7,707 nucleotides of DNA from Clostridiales bacterium (GCA_004558105.1 SFEB01000051.1:1-7707), one strand, 5' to 3'; positions 1 to 6,250 are shown, counted from the stretch's first letter. Made by a program: numbers and translations. The notes: generated by a model from the sequence alone, not told the origin.

Positions 1-567
1 GTCGTAGCGGTCGAGATGGTCGGGAGCAAGGTTAAGAACGACGGCTATATCGGCTTTAAGTTTGTCCGTATGTTCCAACTGAAAGCTGCTTACTTCGATG
101 ACGGCGTAATCGAGTTTCGTTCCGTCGAGTGCCACCTGCGACACTGGATAACCTATATTCCCCATCGTTTTCGTTTTGAACCCGACGCAAGTAAGTAATT
201 TGTCTATCATCGTTACGCTCGTGGTTTTTCCGTTCGTACCGGTAACGCCAATAATTTTTAATTTATCACAAGCACACTTAAAGAAGTTTTTTGCGCACAA
301 AGCCATAAAAATTCTGCTGTTACTTACCACAAGTTGCGTAACGGAACCTTTTAAATCCAATACTCTCTCTACGACTACTACTTTTACGCCTTCAAGCATG
401 ACTTTTTTTGCGAAAATATGCCCGTCCACTTTAGTACCGTTTATACAAAAAAACATCGTATTATTTCTTACCTTGTCTGCCTGACATGACAGATAATCTA
501 CGTTGACGTCGGTTTCGCCGATAATCCGATTGACAGGCAAATCGCAAATCAATTCCTTTAACTTCAT
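1..567 (-). CDS. Mur ligase with MurE-type N-terminal domain and MurD-type central domain (3' end outside window)
   Basis: ATP-dependent amino-acid ligase of cytoplasmic peptidoglycan precursor synthesis. Translating the minus strand from the ATG at 567 gives 189 residues, open to the window edge. AGGAG at 574-578 lies six bases before the ATG. Residues 1-100 resemble the UDP-MurNAc-binding domain of MurE: MKLKEL start, FFCINGTKVDGHIF at 39-52, then VKVVVVE. The ATP loop GVTGTNGKTT is at 107-116. After it come GNIGYP (136-141), EVSSFQLEHT (158-167) and LAPDHLDRY (180-188), the MurD pattern. MurE would have a longer stretch with a TTP motif and EVSSHAL instead. The MurD-type N-terminal Rossmann motif is absent. 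The gene follows the penicillin-binding protein, where murE usually lies. Mur ligase membership is near certain; whether it adds D-Glu (MurD) or the third residue (MurE) is open because the C-terminal substrate domain is not visible. Confidence 0.93.
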   Translation of the reverse strand, partial: MKLKELICDLPVNRIIGETDVNVDYLSCQADKVRNNTMFFCINGTKVDGHIFAKKVMLEGVKVVVVERVLDLKGSVTQLVVSNSRIFMALCAKNFFKCACDKLKIIGVTGTNGKTTSVTMIDKLLTCVGFKTKTMGNIGYPVSQVALDGTKLDYAVIEVSSFQLEHTDKLKADIAVVLNLAPDHLDRYD

Positions 568-578
568 TTTTTACTCCT

Positions 579-619
579 AAAAAAAATAATCCGTACTAAA
601 GGTTTGTACAGATTATTTT
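579..619 (-). terminator. Terminator-like hairpin between the penicillin-binding protein and Mur ligase genes
   Basis: On the minus strand a 14-bp stem pairs 606-619 with 583-596, with one G-U pair at 610/592 and a nine-base loop (597-605). It is followed by a run of eight U (586-579), four of them in the stem. The AGGAG ribosome binding site of the Mur gene begins at the next base. The upper stem holds the G-C pairs; the lower eight pairs are all A-U, so it is weaker than a classical terminator. It could be a partial terminator, attenuator or mRNA-stability element. Confidence 0.6.
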
Positions 620-637
620 ATTAAAGTTTTAACCGTC

Positions 638-2368
638 TTATGATACGCGGGGAATATTCTTGTAGGCTATTATTTGTTCAAAAACAAGTTTCACGTAGGG
701 TGCCGCAACCTGACTGCCGTAAGTTATACCTTTTGGCTCGTCAACAATCATGAGACAAAGATACCGTGGATCGTTTGCAGGAAAAAATCCGACGAAAGAC
801 GCAATGTTTTTGCCCCTCGCAATTACTCCGTTTTCGTATTTTTGAGCCGTGCCCGTTTTACCGCCTACTCTGTATCCGTCTATATACGCAAGTTTTCCGC
901 TTCCTTTGCTGACGACGCCCTCCAGCATTTCGGCAAGCAATGCGCTGGTTTCTTTTGAAATCGGTTGAGATTTTTGACTAGGATAATTTTTTTTGACTGT
1001 ATTGCCGCTTTCATCAACTATTGCATTTACAAGATAAGGCGTCATCAATTTTCCGCCGTTGACTGCGGCGGCTGTTGCGTATGCAAGTTGTATGGGCGTA
1101 ACCGTAACAGTCTGACCGAAACCTATTCTTGCCAAATCTCCGTTAGTAACGCTTGTTTTCGATACCAACAATCCCGATTGTTCTCCCGCCAGATCTATTC
1201 CCAGCGTATTACCGTAACCGAAGGCATCTAAATAAGAATACATTACGTCTTTGCCGAGACTCAAAGCAATATCGGTAAAACATGGGTTGCAACTGTTGGA
1301 CAAAGCGTCGGCAAGCGTCTGGTTGCAATGTTTGGTAGAACTGTGTTTTGTCCAACAACTTATTCTTCCGCCGTCGACGTACCTTACGTTGCTGTTATTG
1401 AAAATATAAGTCGGCGAAAAAGCGTTTTTATTTCCTTTTTTGTACTCTTCCAGATTGGCGGCGGCAGTTAATACCTTGAAAGTTGACCCGGGTTCGTACA
1501 CGTCCGTTATCAGCAAGTTTTTCGTCCCCTGCATTAACGCCGATAAATCGTTTCGCGGCAAGTTATTAAGGTCAACGCTCGGTTTGCTTGCCATTGCTAA
1601 AATTTCTCCGCTTTTACAATCGATGACGATACTTCTCGCTCCTTTTGCCCCATGCGCGATCATTATTTGTTCGAGCAGGTTTTCCAGAACTATCTGTATC
1701 TGAAAATCAATGGTCAACTGAACGTCAAGTCCTTTTACGCCGGACAAATAGATAATACTTTTGTCCGACAATTCCTTTCCTATAAGGTCGGTTTGAGTCA
1801 ATATCTGTCCGTCTATTCCTTTCAGATATTTATCATAAGCCGCCTCTATCCCGCTTTGTCCTACGTTGTCAATGCTTACGAACCCCAAAACCTGACTCAA
1901 AAAATCGCCGTAACTATATACTCTTGAACTGTCCTCTGCAAAATATACGCCTTTGAGATTGTAAGCGCGTATTTTATCTGCTTTTTCTGAAGAAATCTGC
2001 CTTTTTACAGTAATTTCGCTGATTGATTTGTTCTTTGCCTTTTTAAGCGTTTGGTCGTAATCCAACCCCAATACTTCGGACAGTACCCCTGCGACCTTTT
2101 CTGCATCTTCAACGTTTTTTGCCCTCAGATATAAAGTAAAAGAAGTTTCGCTGGTCGCAAGAACGACGCCGTTTCTGTCTGTTATATTTCCCCTGAGAGC
2201 CGTCAACGGTAAATCCCTCGTCCACTGGTCGAGTGCTTTCGCCTGCAATTTTTTGCCCCAAATAATTTGTATATAAAAAATTTTGAAAAAAATGACAACA
2301 AAAATAAAGGTTGCCGCAACAAACGTCGCAAACAACCTTTTTTTTGTTAAATAATTTGATTGATACAA
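638..2368 (-). CDS. ftsI: Class B penicillin-binding protein (FtsI/SpoVD family transpeptidase), no PASTA domain
   Basis: Membrane-anchored DD-transpeptidase that cross-links peptidoglycan, expected at the septum. Of 576 residues, a short basic cytoplasmic tail (KKR at 9-11) precedes one membrane segment (about 12-33). The class B dimerisation domain follows with RGNITDRNG at 59-67. The transpeptidase domain carries all three active-site motifs: STFK (Ser295, Lys298), SCN (359-361) and KTG (504-506). Cys338 and Cys360 match the position of the redox-active pair reported for Bacillus subtilis SpoVD, and Cys348 and Cys363 are extra. The protein ends soon after the transpeptidase fold, so the C-terminal PASTA domains of Bacillus PbpB and SpoVD are missing. 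The start is TTG, not ATG: no ATG is near, and GGAGG at 2379-2383 lies ten bases upstream. The gene lies six bases after the FtsL-like gene. A division rather than sporulation role is inferred, not shown. Confidence 0.95.
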   Translation of the reverse strand: MYQSNYLTKKRLFATFVAATFIFVVIFFKIFYIQIIWGKKLQAKALDQWTRDLPLTALRGNITDRNGVVLATSETSFTLYLRAKNVEDAEKVAGVLSEVLGLDYDQTLKKAKNKSISEITVKRQISSEKADKIRAYNLKGVYFAEDSSRVYSYGDFLSQVLGFVSIDNVGQSGIEAAYDKYLKGIDGQILTQTDLIGKELSDKSIIYLSGVKGLDVQLTIDFQIQIVLENLLEQIMIAHGAKGARSIVIDCKSGEILAMASKPSVDLNNLPRNDLSALMQGTKNLLITDVYEPGSTFKVLTAAANLEEYKKGNKNAFSPTYIFNNSNVRYVDGGRISCWTKHSSTKHCNQTLADALSNSCNPCFTDIALSLGKDVMYSYLDAFGYGNTLGIDLAGEQSGLLVSKTSVTNGDLARIGFGQTVTVTPIQLAYATAAAVNGGKLMTPYLVNAIVDESGNTVKKNYPSQKSQPISKETSALLAEMLEGVVSKGSGKLAYIDGYRVGGKTGTAQKYENGVIARGKNIASFVGFFPANDPRYLCLMIVDEPKGITYGSQVAAPYVKLVFEQIIAYKNIPRVS

Positions 2369-2374
2369 GAAAAA

Positions 2375-3097
2375 TCAGCCTCCGAATATACTACTGAACC
2401 AATCACATACGTTGTCAAACCAATTTGACGGGATATTGTAGGTGACTTTATCTCTCGTATCTACGGCTTCGTAATAAACCGTTTTGGCATCGGCGGTATT
2501 TACCAAACCCAACTCTGCGGCATATGCGTCAACGTTCTCCTGAACTTCGACGTACATTTCTTCGATATCCTGAGTGGTTTGGGTTATCTTCATCTGCAAA
2601 CCCGCAATATTGGTCAAAGACGCATTTACGGCAACCGCAACGAAACATATCGCTATAATAATCGCAAGAACCACCGCAAAGTAACCTACTACCGCAACTT
2701 TATTTACGCCTTCAACCACTATATCGTTTTGTACTTTATTCCTGGACTTTTTGGTTTTTACCGTTTCCTTATCGGTGTTTCCCATCGTCTCGCTCGTAGG
2801 CATCAGATCAGGATTCGTATAGTTTTCGGTATCCGATTCGTCCAAATCGTCCCACTCGACTTTCGAATCGCCTAAAAGTTTAGCCATGAGCTCGTCTTCG
2901 CTTACGTCACCGTCGTCTAAACTGTCGTCGGCAAAATATGAATCCTGAAATCTGACCGACGAAGCTTTTTTTGCTTCGCTGTCAGCGACGTATGACTCTC
3001 GTCCCATGATTTTGGTATCAACGGTCGATTTTGTATTTAAGCTTTCTACAACTTCTTCATCATTAGCAAAAGCTTCTTTTCTGCTCGTCGTTAACAT
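2375..3097 (-). CDS. FtsL-like single-pass septum protein with long acidic cytoplasmic region
   Basis: Probable divisome scaffold, called mainly from its place between rsmH and the class B penicillin-binding protein and from its layout. The 240 residues form three parts. Residues 1-130 are polar and very acidic (runs such as DDSLDDGD at 58-65 and EWDDLDESD at 81-89), then turn basic near the membrane (KTKKSRNK, 114-121). One hydrophobic segment spans about 132-158. A short extracellular helix suited to a coiled coil (about 161-195) follows. The tail ends in an aromatic-rich stretch, NWFDNVCDWFSSIFGG (225-240). There is no signal peptide, so an N-in orientation is expected. Typical FtsL proteins are roughly half as long. 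The ATG at 3097 has an excellent AAGGAGG (3107-3113) nine bases upstream. FtsL sequences diverge strongly, so the alternative is an unrelated clade-specific division protein in the same slot. Confidence 0.65.
   Translation of the reverse strand: MLTTSRKEAFANDEEVVESLNTKSTVDTKIMGRESYVADSEAKKASSVRFQDSYFADDSLDDGDVSEDELMAKLLGDSKVEWDDLDESDTENYTNPDLMPTSETMGNTDKETVKTKKSRNKVQNDIVVEGVNKVAVVGYFAVVLAIIIAICFVAVAVNASLTNIAGLQMKITQTTQDIEEMYVEVQENVDAYAAELGLVNTADAKTVYYEAVDTRDKVTYNIPSNWFDNVCDWFSSIFGG
2379..2383 (-). promoter_or_regulatory. Ribosome binding site of the penicillin-binding protein gene, inside the upstream stop region
   Basis: GGAGG on the minus strand is formed by the last two Gly codons of the FtsL-like gene (GGA GGC TGA). 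It lies ten bases before the TTG at 2368. It decides the start of the downstream gene and implies translational coupling between the two proteins. Confidence 0.75.
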
Positions 3098-3130
3098 TAT
3101 ATTCTGCCTCCTTGTTATTATAACCTTAGT

Positions 3131-4066
3131 TTATATTTTTTGCACGGCTCTCAGCTTAGCGCTTATACTGCGTGGATTATCATTTTTTTCTTTTTCCGAA
3201 GCGACTTCGAATTTTGTTAGGTATTTTACTTCGCTTACCTTACCGCAAGTACAAACGGGCACAGACTTGTCGCAAACGCAGTCTGTCTCGAGGTAAGCGA
3301 AAGTTTGTTTTGCTATGCGGTCTTCCAAACTGTGAAAAGTAAGAACAACCATATTTCCGCCGACTTTAAGACTTCTTACCAATTCCGTCAGAGCCGTATC
3401 CAGATTGTCCAACTCTCCGTTAACCGCTATCCTTAACGCCTGAAAGGTGCGTTTCGCCGGATGTCCGCCCGTTTTTTTAAAAGCGAACGGTATGCTTTTA
3501 TCCACTATCTCCGCCAACTGTCCGGTCGTTTCAATCGGTCGGGTTTTACGGTACTCTTCGATATTTTTGGCTATATTTGCCGCAAACTTGTCTTCACCGT
3601 ATTTTTTTATAATTTCAAAAATTTCTTGTTTATCGTACTCGTTGACGATTTGTTTTGCAGTAAGCGTCTGAGCCCTGTCCATTCTCATATCCAGTTCGTC
3701 GTCACCGCCGAGATAACTAAAACCTCTGCTACGATCGTCAAGTTGTTTACTGGAGACGCCAAGATCAATAATCACGCCGTCAAGTTTGCCATACAGATTA
3801 TTCTCTTTCAGCCATTCTGGCGCCGCCTTGAAATCGCTCTTCACTAACGTAACGCGGCAATCTCCCGAAAACCTTCTCTCGCACTCAGTGATAGCGTCCT
3901 GATCTTTATCAAAAGCTACCAATCTGCCCTTTTGAGAAAGTTTTTCGAGAATTGCACTGCTATGTCCTCCGCCGCCGGCAGTACAATCCAGGTACACTCC
4001 GTCGGGTTTGACGTCTAAAAACTTGAGGCACTCGTCTTTCATGACGGGTAAATGGTAAGAACTCAT
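3131..4066 (-). CDS. rsmH: 16S rRNA (cytosine1402-N4)-methyltransferase RsmH (MraW)
   Basis: Uses S-adenosylmethionine to methylate N4 of C1402 of 16S rRNA at the ribosomal P site; the gene is a standard second member of dcw clusters. The 311 residues are the usual length. The cofactor-binding loop DCTAGGGGHS is at 27-36. DLGVSSKQLDDRSRGFSY is at 101-118, LDMRMD at 125-130, GGHPAKRTFQALRIAVN at 200-216, TFHSLEDR at 243-250 and NPRSISAKLR at 297-306. Cysteines 263, 265, 272 and 274 form the CxC...CxC pair common in this family. Its ATG lies 15 bases after the mraZ stop, with only a weak GGAAAG at 4071-4076, so translation probably depends on coupling with mraZ. Confidence 0.98.
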   Translation of the reverse strand: MSSYHLPVMKDECLKFLDVKPDGVYLDCTAGGGGHSSAILEKLSQKGRLVAFDKDQDAITECERRFSGDCRVTLVKSDFKAAPEWLKENNLYGKLDGVIIDLGVSSKQLDDRSRGFSYLGGDDELDMRMDRAQTLTAKQIVNEYDKQEIFEIIKKYGEDKFAANIAKNIEEYRKTRPIETTGQLAEIVDKSIPFAFKKTGGHPAKRTFQALRIAVNGELDNLDTALTELVRSLKVGGNMVVLTFHSLEDRIAKQTFAYLETDCVCDKSVPVCTCGKVSEVKYLTKFEVASEKEKNDNPRSISAKLRAVQKI

Positions 4067-4081
4067 ATTGCTTTCCGTGCT

Positions 4082-4513
4082 CTATACCTTGTATTTCTCA
4101 CCGATAATCGCAAGAGCAGAGTCAAGGTTTGACATATCAAAGTATTTATCCCACTCTTCTTCCGCCCAGATTTCTATCGATTTGCCTACGCCGGCAAACA
4201 CTACGTTTTTATCGATTTTGGCATAATCTTTAAGATTTTTCGGAAGAATAAATCTGCCTTGGTCGTCAGGTTCGATTTCTTTCGCCAACGCCATAAAGGT
4301 ACGAACGCCCCTGCGTGACTCAATATCGTGTGCGGGTATCTCCTGAAGTTTTTGGACGTAATCTTCAAACTCGTCGGCTTTAAAGAGCTGCAAACAGTTG
4401 TTCAAGCCAACGGTGACGTAACACAAACCGCCGATTTCGCGACGATAATTCGCCGGAAGTCTCAGTCTGTTTTTTGCGTCCAGCTGAACTCTGTTTTCGC
4501 CCAAAAACATCAT
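4082..4513 (-). CDS. mraZ: MraZ, DNA-binding regulator of the division and cell wall operon
   Basis: Ring-forming AbrB-like transcription factor that in other bacteria binds tandem boxes in its own promoter. The 143 residues are normal length and hold the two family repeats: DAKNRLRLPA at 12-21 and DDQGRFILP at 83-91. The first repeat has Asn15 where Gly is common (DxKGR); the second keeps GR. The product ends in a short acidic helix region. Two adjacent ATGs (4513 and 4510) are possible starts; GGAGGG at 4520-4525 is six or nine bases away respectively, and the second gives the family's usual MFLGE beginning. It is the first gene of the dcw operon, behind a strong promoter that carries three candidate MraZ boxes, so autoregulation is expected. 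Confidence 0.98.
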   Translation of the reverse strand: MMFLGENRVQLDAKNRLRLPANYRREIGGLCYVTVGLNNCLQLFKADEFEDYVQKLQEIPAHDIESRRGVRTFMALAKEIEPDDQGRFILPKNLKDYAKIDKNVVFAGVGKSIEIWAEEEWDKYFDMSNLDSALAIIGEKYKV

Positions 4514-4544
4514 ATACTACCCTCCATTTCAATTTTATATCGGT

Positions 4545-4573
4545 AGTATATCAAACAAAAATGGGAATGTCAA
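4545..4573 (-). promoter_or_regulatory. Sigma-A-type promoter of the mraZ/dcw operon
   Basis: On the minus strand TTGACA (4573-4568) is followed by a 17-base spacer and TATACT (4550-4545). The TGA before the -10 makes it an extended -10. Transcription should start near 4538, leaving a leader of about 25 bases with GGAGGG. A-tracts upstream (about 4600-4635) could act as an UP element. Confidence 0.88.
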
Positions 4574-4600
4574 CCATTTTGAACCACTTTCTTCCACTTT
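4571..4600 (-). promoter_or_regulatory. Predicted MraZ operator: three tandem 10-bp boxes
   Basis: Reading the minus strand, AAAGTGGAAG (4600-4591), AAAGTGGTTC (4590-4581) and AAAATGGTTG (4580-4571) are consecutive 10-bp direct repeats. The pattern matches the AAAGTGG-N3 type described for MraZ in Mollicutes and the 10-bp spacing of E. coli TGGG boxes. The last box overlaps three bases of the -35, which suits repression, although MraZ can also activate in some species. Confidence 0.85.
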
Positions 4601-4653
4601 TTTTGAGTATTTTAAATAATTTTTCTTTTTTACTCCACCTATACAGAATATAA

Positions 4654-4679
4654 AAATCACGTACCGCGATACGTGATTT
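4654..4679 (-). terminator. Intrinsic terminator after the metallophosphoesterase gene
   Basis: A perfect 10-bp stem (AAATCACGTA with TACGTGATTT) surrounds a six-base loop (4664-4669). On the minus strand it runs into a short U run (4656-4652). It separates the phosphoesterase unit from the dcw promoter. The opposite strand lacks a clean U run, so it is called for the minus strand only. Confidence 0.8.
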
Positions 4680-4716
4680 CTTACTTTAATCCGGTTTAAA
4701 ACAAATTTCCCCTTAC

Positions 4717-5415
4717 CTACACGGGTATCTCCGTCAGTTGAAAATCAACGATGTCAGCCGACGTCAGCCAAAAATCTATACCGAACTTTTTAACGTACTT
4801 ATCAATTCTGCAATCTTTACCGTGCAAATGTCCGTAGACGACTGTACGTATATCGTTTTCTATCAGCAATTTTATAAACTCGCTGTCGTCTCTGCGTCCG
4901 TTAAAAGGCGGAAAGTGCATCATACACACCACTTTGTCCGTTTCGCTACGCTCCTTTTCCATCGCTGCCAAAGACAATTTCATCCGTTCTACCTCGCGGA
5001 GGAAAATTTTATTGTCTTCGGCAGTCAGATTATTACCGTCAGGCACAATCCAACCGCGCGTGCCGCAAATCAGCAGGTCGCCGAAACGTAAACAATCGTT
5101 CTGAAGCGCGTAAAAACCGTCCGGCAAAGCCGCCCTTACCTGACCAATCGTGTTCCACCAATAGTCATGGTTACCGCGCAGAATAACTTTTTTACCTTTG
5201 AGGCCGTCAAACAAAGCAAAGTCGGAGAGCGCTTCGCTCATTCTCATCGCCCAACTGAAATCCCCCGCCATCAATACAATATCGTCGTCGGAAACTTTTT
5301 CCTGCCAGTCGGTCTTGACTTTATCCCAATAGTTTTGCCATTTTTCGCCAAAAATATCCATGGGCTTGTCCACCGAAGTAGATAAATGTAAATCGCTGAT
5401 GGCAAATACTTTCAT
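4717..5415 (-). CDS. Calcineurin-like metallophosphoesterase (COG1768-type predicted phosphohydrolase)
   Basis: Predicted cytoplasmic two-metal phosphoesterase; the substrate is unknown. The 232 residues carry the full metal-ligand set in order: DLH (Asp8, His10), GD (Asp52), GNHD (Asn82, His83, Asp84), a lone His167 in MMHFPPF, and GHLH (His196, His198). KPMDIFG (17-23), GDFSWAM (51-57) and RGNHDYWW (80-87) are typical, from memory, of the COG1768 subgroup rather than of MPP nucleotidases or Mre11. There is no signal peptide or membrane segment. CGGAGG at 5421-5426 lies five bases before the ATG. The gene stands alone between two terminators, so its closeness to the dcw operon does not by itself imply a cell-wall role. 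Confidence 0.93.
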   Translation of the reverse strand: MKVFAISDLHLSTSVDKPMDIFGEKWQNYWDKVKTDWQEKVSDDDIVLMAGDFSWAMRMSEALSDFALFDGLKGKKVILRGNHDYWWNTIGQVRAALPDGFYALQNDCLRFGDLLICGTRGWIVPDGNNLTAEDNKIFLREVERMKLSLAAMEKERSETDKVVCMMHFPPFNGRRDDSEFIKLLIENDIRTVVYGHLHGKDCRIDKYVKKFGIDFWLTSADIVDFQLTEIPV

Positions 5416-5451
5416 TTTTTCCTCCGTTTCGATTTTAACACATATTAAAAA

Positions 5452-5480
5452 AATATAAAAGTGTTTTTCAGACTTTTCAG
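5452..5480 (-). promoter_or_regulatory. Possible promoter of the metallophosphoesterase gene
   Basis: On the minus strand CTGAAA (5480-5475), a 17-base spacer and TATATT (5457-5452) give four and five matches to the sigma-A hexamers. The start would fall near 5445, with a leader of about 30 bases. The region is very AT-rich, so chance matches are likely. Confidence 0.4.
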
Positions 5481-5518
5481 CGTATTTTTTTATTAACCGA
5501 AAGTTAAAACCGCGCCAT

Positions 5519-5546
5519 AAAAAAATCGGCTTGACAGCCGACTTTT
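5519..5546 (-). terminator. Intrinsic terminator after the unknown gene, overlapping its stop codon
   Basis: On the minus strand an 11-bp stem pairs 5546-5536 with 5531-5521 (one G-U pair; core TCGGCT/AGCCGA) around a GTCA loop. It is followed by a seven-base U run (5525-5519). The TAA stop at 5547-5545 of the upstream gene lies partly in the base of the stem. Confidence 0.87.
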
Positions 5547-6150
5547 ATATCGTATTGTTTGCCCCCGGGAAAAGCGGCAGGTCGAAAAACCCGCTGCATA
5601 CCTCGTCGTTATATTCCTGGCAAGGCGGTATTATGGCGTAGCCGTACGTAGGAATGATAAGCTCTACCGTTATCACGATTTTCAGTATCGCCGAAACGCA
5701 AGTGGTAACGATAAACGTATAACCACCGGTAGCGGAGTCATAAGTTCCGTTAGGCACTATCACGCTTACAGCCGCCTCTACCTGATAAGGCATTACGCTT
5801 GCCTCGGGCAACATTAAAACAACGTCTTCATGTAAAGTAAGCGTACCCGTACCCACCCCTGCGGCTCCGGTAGCATCGGTATAATTAATTTTTATCGGTA
5901 TTACCAAATCCGCCTCAATTCTTCCGTATCTCGGTCTGCTCTGCAATCTCGTTACGGACAGATTAGTTACTTCTGCGAGAACTGCGCTGCTGCGACCGCT
6001 GACGAAAGTCAATGGCAAAGTCGGGTTGGCAGGATTTACGTCAGTTAAAGTAATGGTTACCATCTCGTAACTTGCCTGCTTTAAACATGCGTCGAAAACT
6101 TTTTTAGTCTGAATACAAACCTTGGTGGTCGGATTGCAATTGTTAGCCAT
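5545..6150 (-). CDS. Protein of unknown function, cysteine-containing and beta-rich
   Basis: I do not recognise this family with certainty. The 201 residues have no signal peptide or clear membrane helix. Cysteines lie at 5, 12, 22, 151, 177 and 185, grouped at the two ends. The N-terminus reads NCNPTTKVCIQTKKVFDACLKQ in two overlapping parts (4-15 and 12-25). The middle alternates beta-branched and polar residues and is rich in Val, Thr and Ile, suggesting beta sheets. The tail holds PPCQEYNDEVCSGFFDLPLFPG (175-196, key residues Cys177, Cys185, FFDLPLFP). The gene has CGGAGG (5157+1000, i.e. 6157-6162) six bases before its ATG and its own terminator, so it is a single-gene unit. Cys-flanked beta proteins of this kind occur in clostridial spore envelopes; a spore coat or other structural role is only a guess. 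Confidence 0.85.
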   Translation of the reverse strand: MANNCNPTTKVCIQTKKVFDACLKQASYEMVTITLTDVNPANPTLPLTFVSGRSSAVLAEVTNLSVTRLQSRPRYGRIEADLVIPIKINYTDATGAAGVGTGTLTLHEDVVLMLPEASVMPYQVEAAVSVIVPNGTYDSATGGYTFIVTTCVSAILKIVITVELIIPTYGYAIIPPCQEYNDEVCSGFFDLPLFPGANNTI

Positions 6151-6168
6151 ATTTTTCCTCCGAAAAAT
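6151..6168 (-). promoter_or_regulatory. Hairpin presenting the ribosome binding site of the unknown gene in its loop
   Basis: On the minus strand ATTTTTC (6168-6162) pairs perfectly with GAAAAAT (6157-6151) around the tetraloop GGAG (6161-6158), which is the centre of the Shine-Dalgarno sequence. Six of the seven pairs are A-U, so the fold is weak and may be incidental. Confidence 0.35.
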
Positions 6169-6170
6169 CC

Positions 6171-6250
6171 TTTCTTTTAAATATATGTTTTATCCTCGTC
6201 TTTTGCCACTAAAACCCGACTATAATCCAAGCATTTTTCTGTTTTTGCCA
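6171..6250 (-). promoter_or_regulatory. Probable promoter region of the unknown gene, not resolved
   Basis: The gene sits between two terminators, so a promoter must lie here. No strong site is visible. Candidates on the minus strand are TTGGCA with GATTAT at an 18-base spacing in the 5' part, and GTGGCA with TATATT at 18 bases nearer the gene. The octamer TGGCAAAA occurs twice (6250-6243 and 6208-6201), 42 bases apart. Confidence 0.35.

Noticed and set aside
16..484. Two plus-strand frames of 60 and 102 codons at the left edge
   Set aside because: The opposite strand encodes an unbroken Mur ligase with clear motifs across the same bases.
3117..3122. Perfect TATAAT on the minus strand between rsmH and the FtsL-like gene
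   Set aside because: The -35 at 17 bases is poor (GTGCAA), and the start would fall inside the ribosome binding site at 3107-3113. It is unlikely to be a working promoter.
3447..3847. Overlapping plus-strand frames of 74 and 128 codons
   Set aside because: They are antisense to the conserved core of rsmH and have no ribosome binding site.
5432..5440. TGTTAAAAT, an extended -10-like sequence before the metallophosphoesterase
   Set aside because: The start would be at the ribosome binding site itself, leaving no usable leader. The upstream TATATT site fits better.
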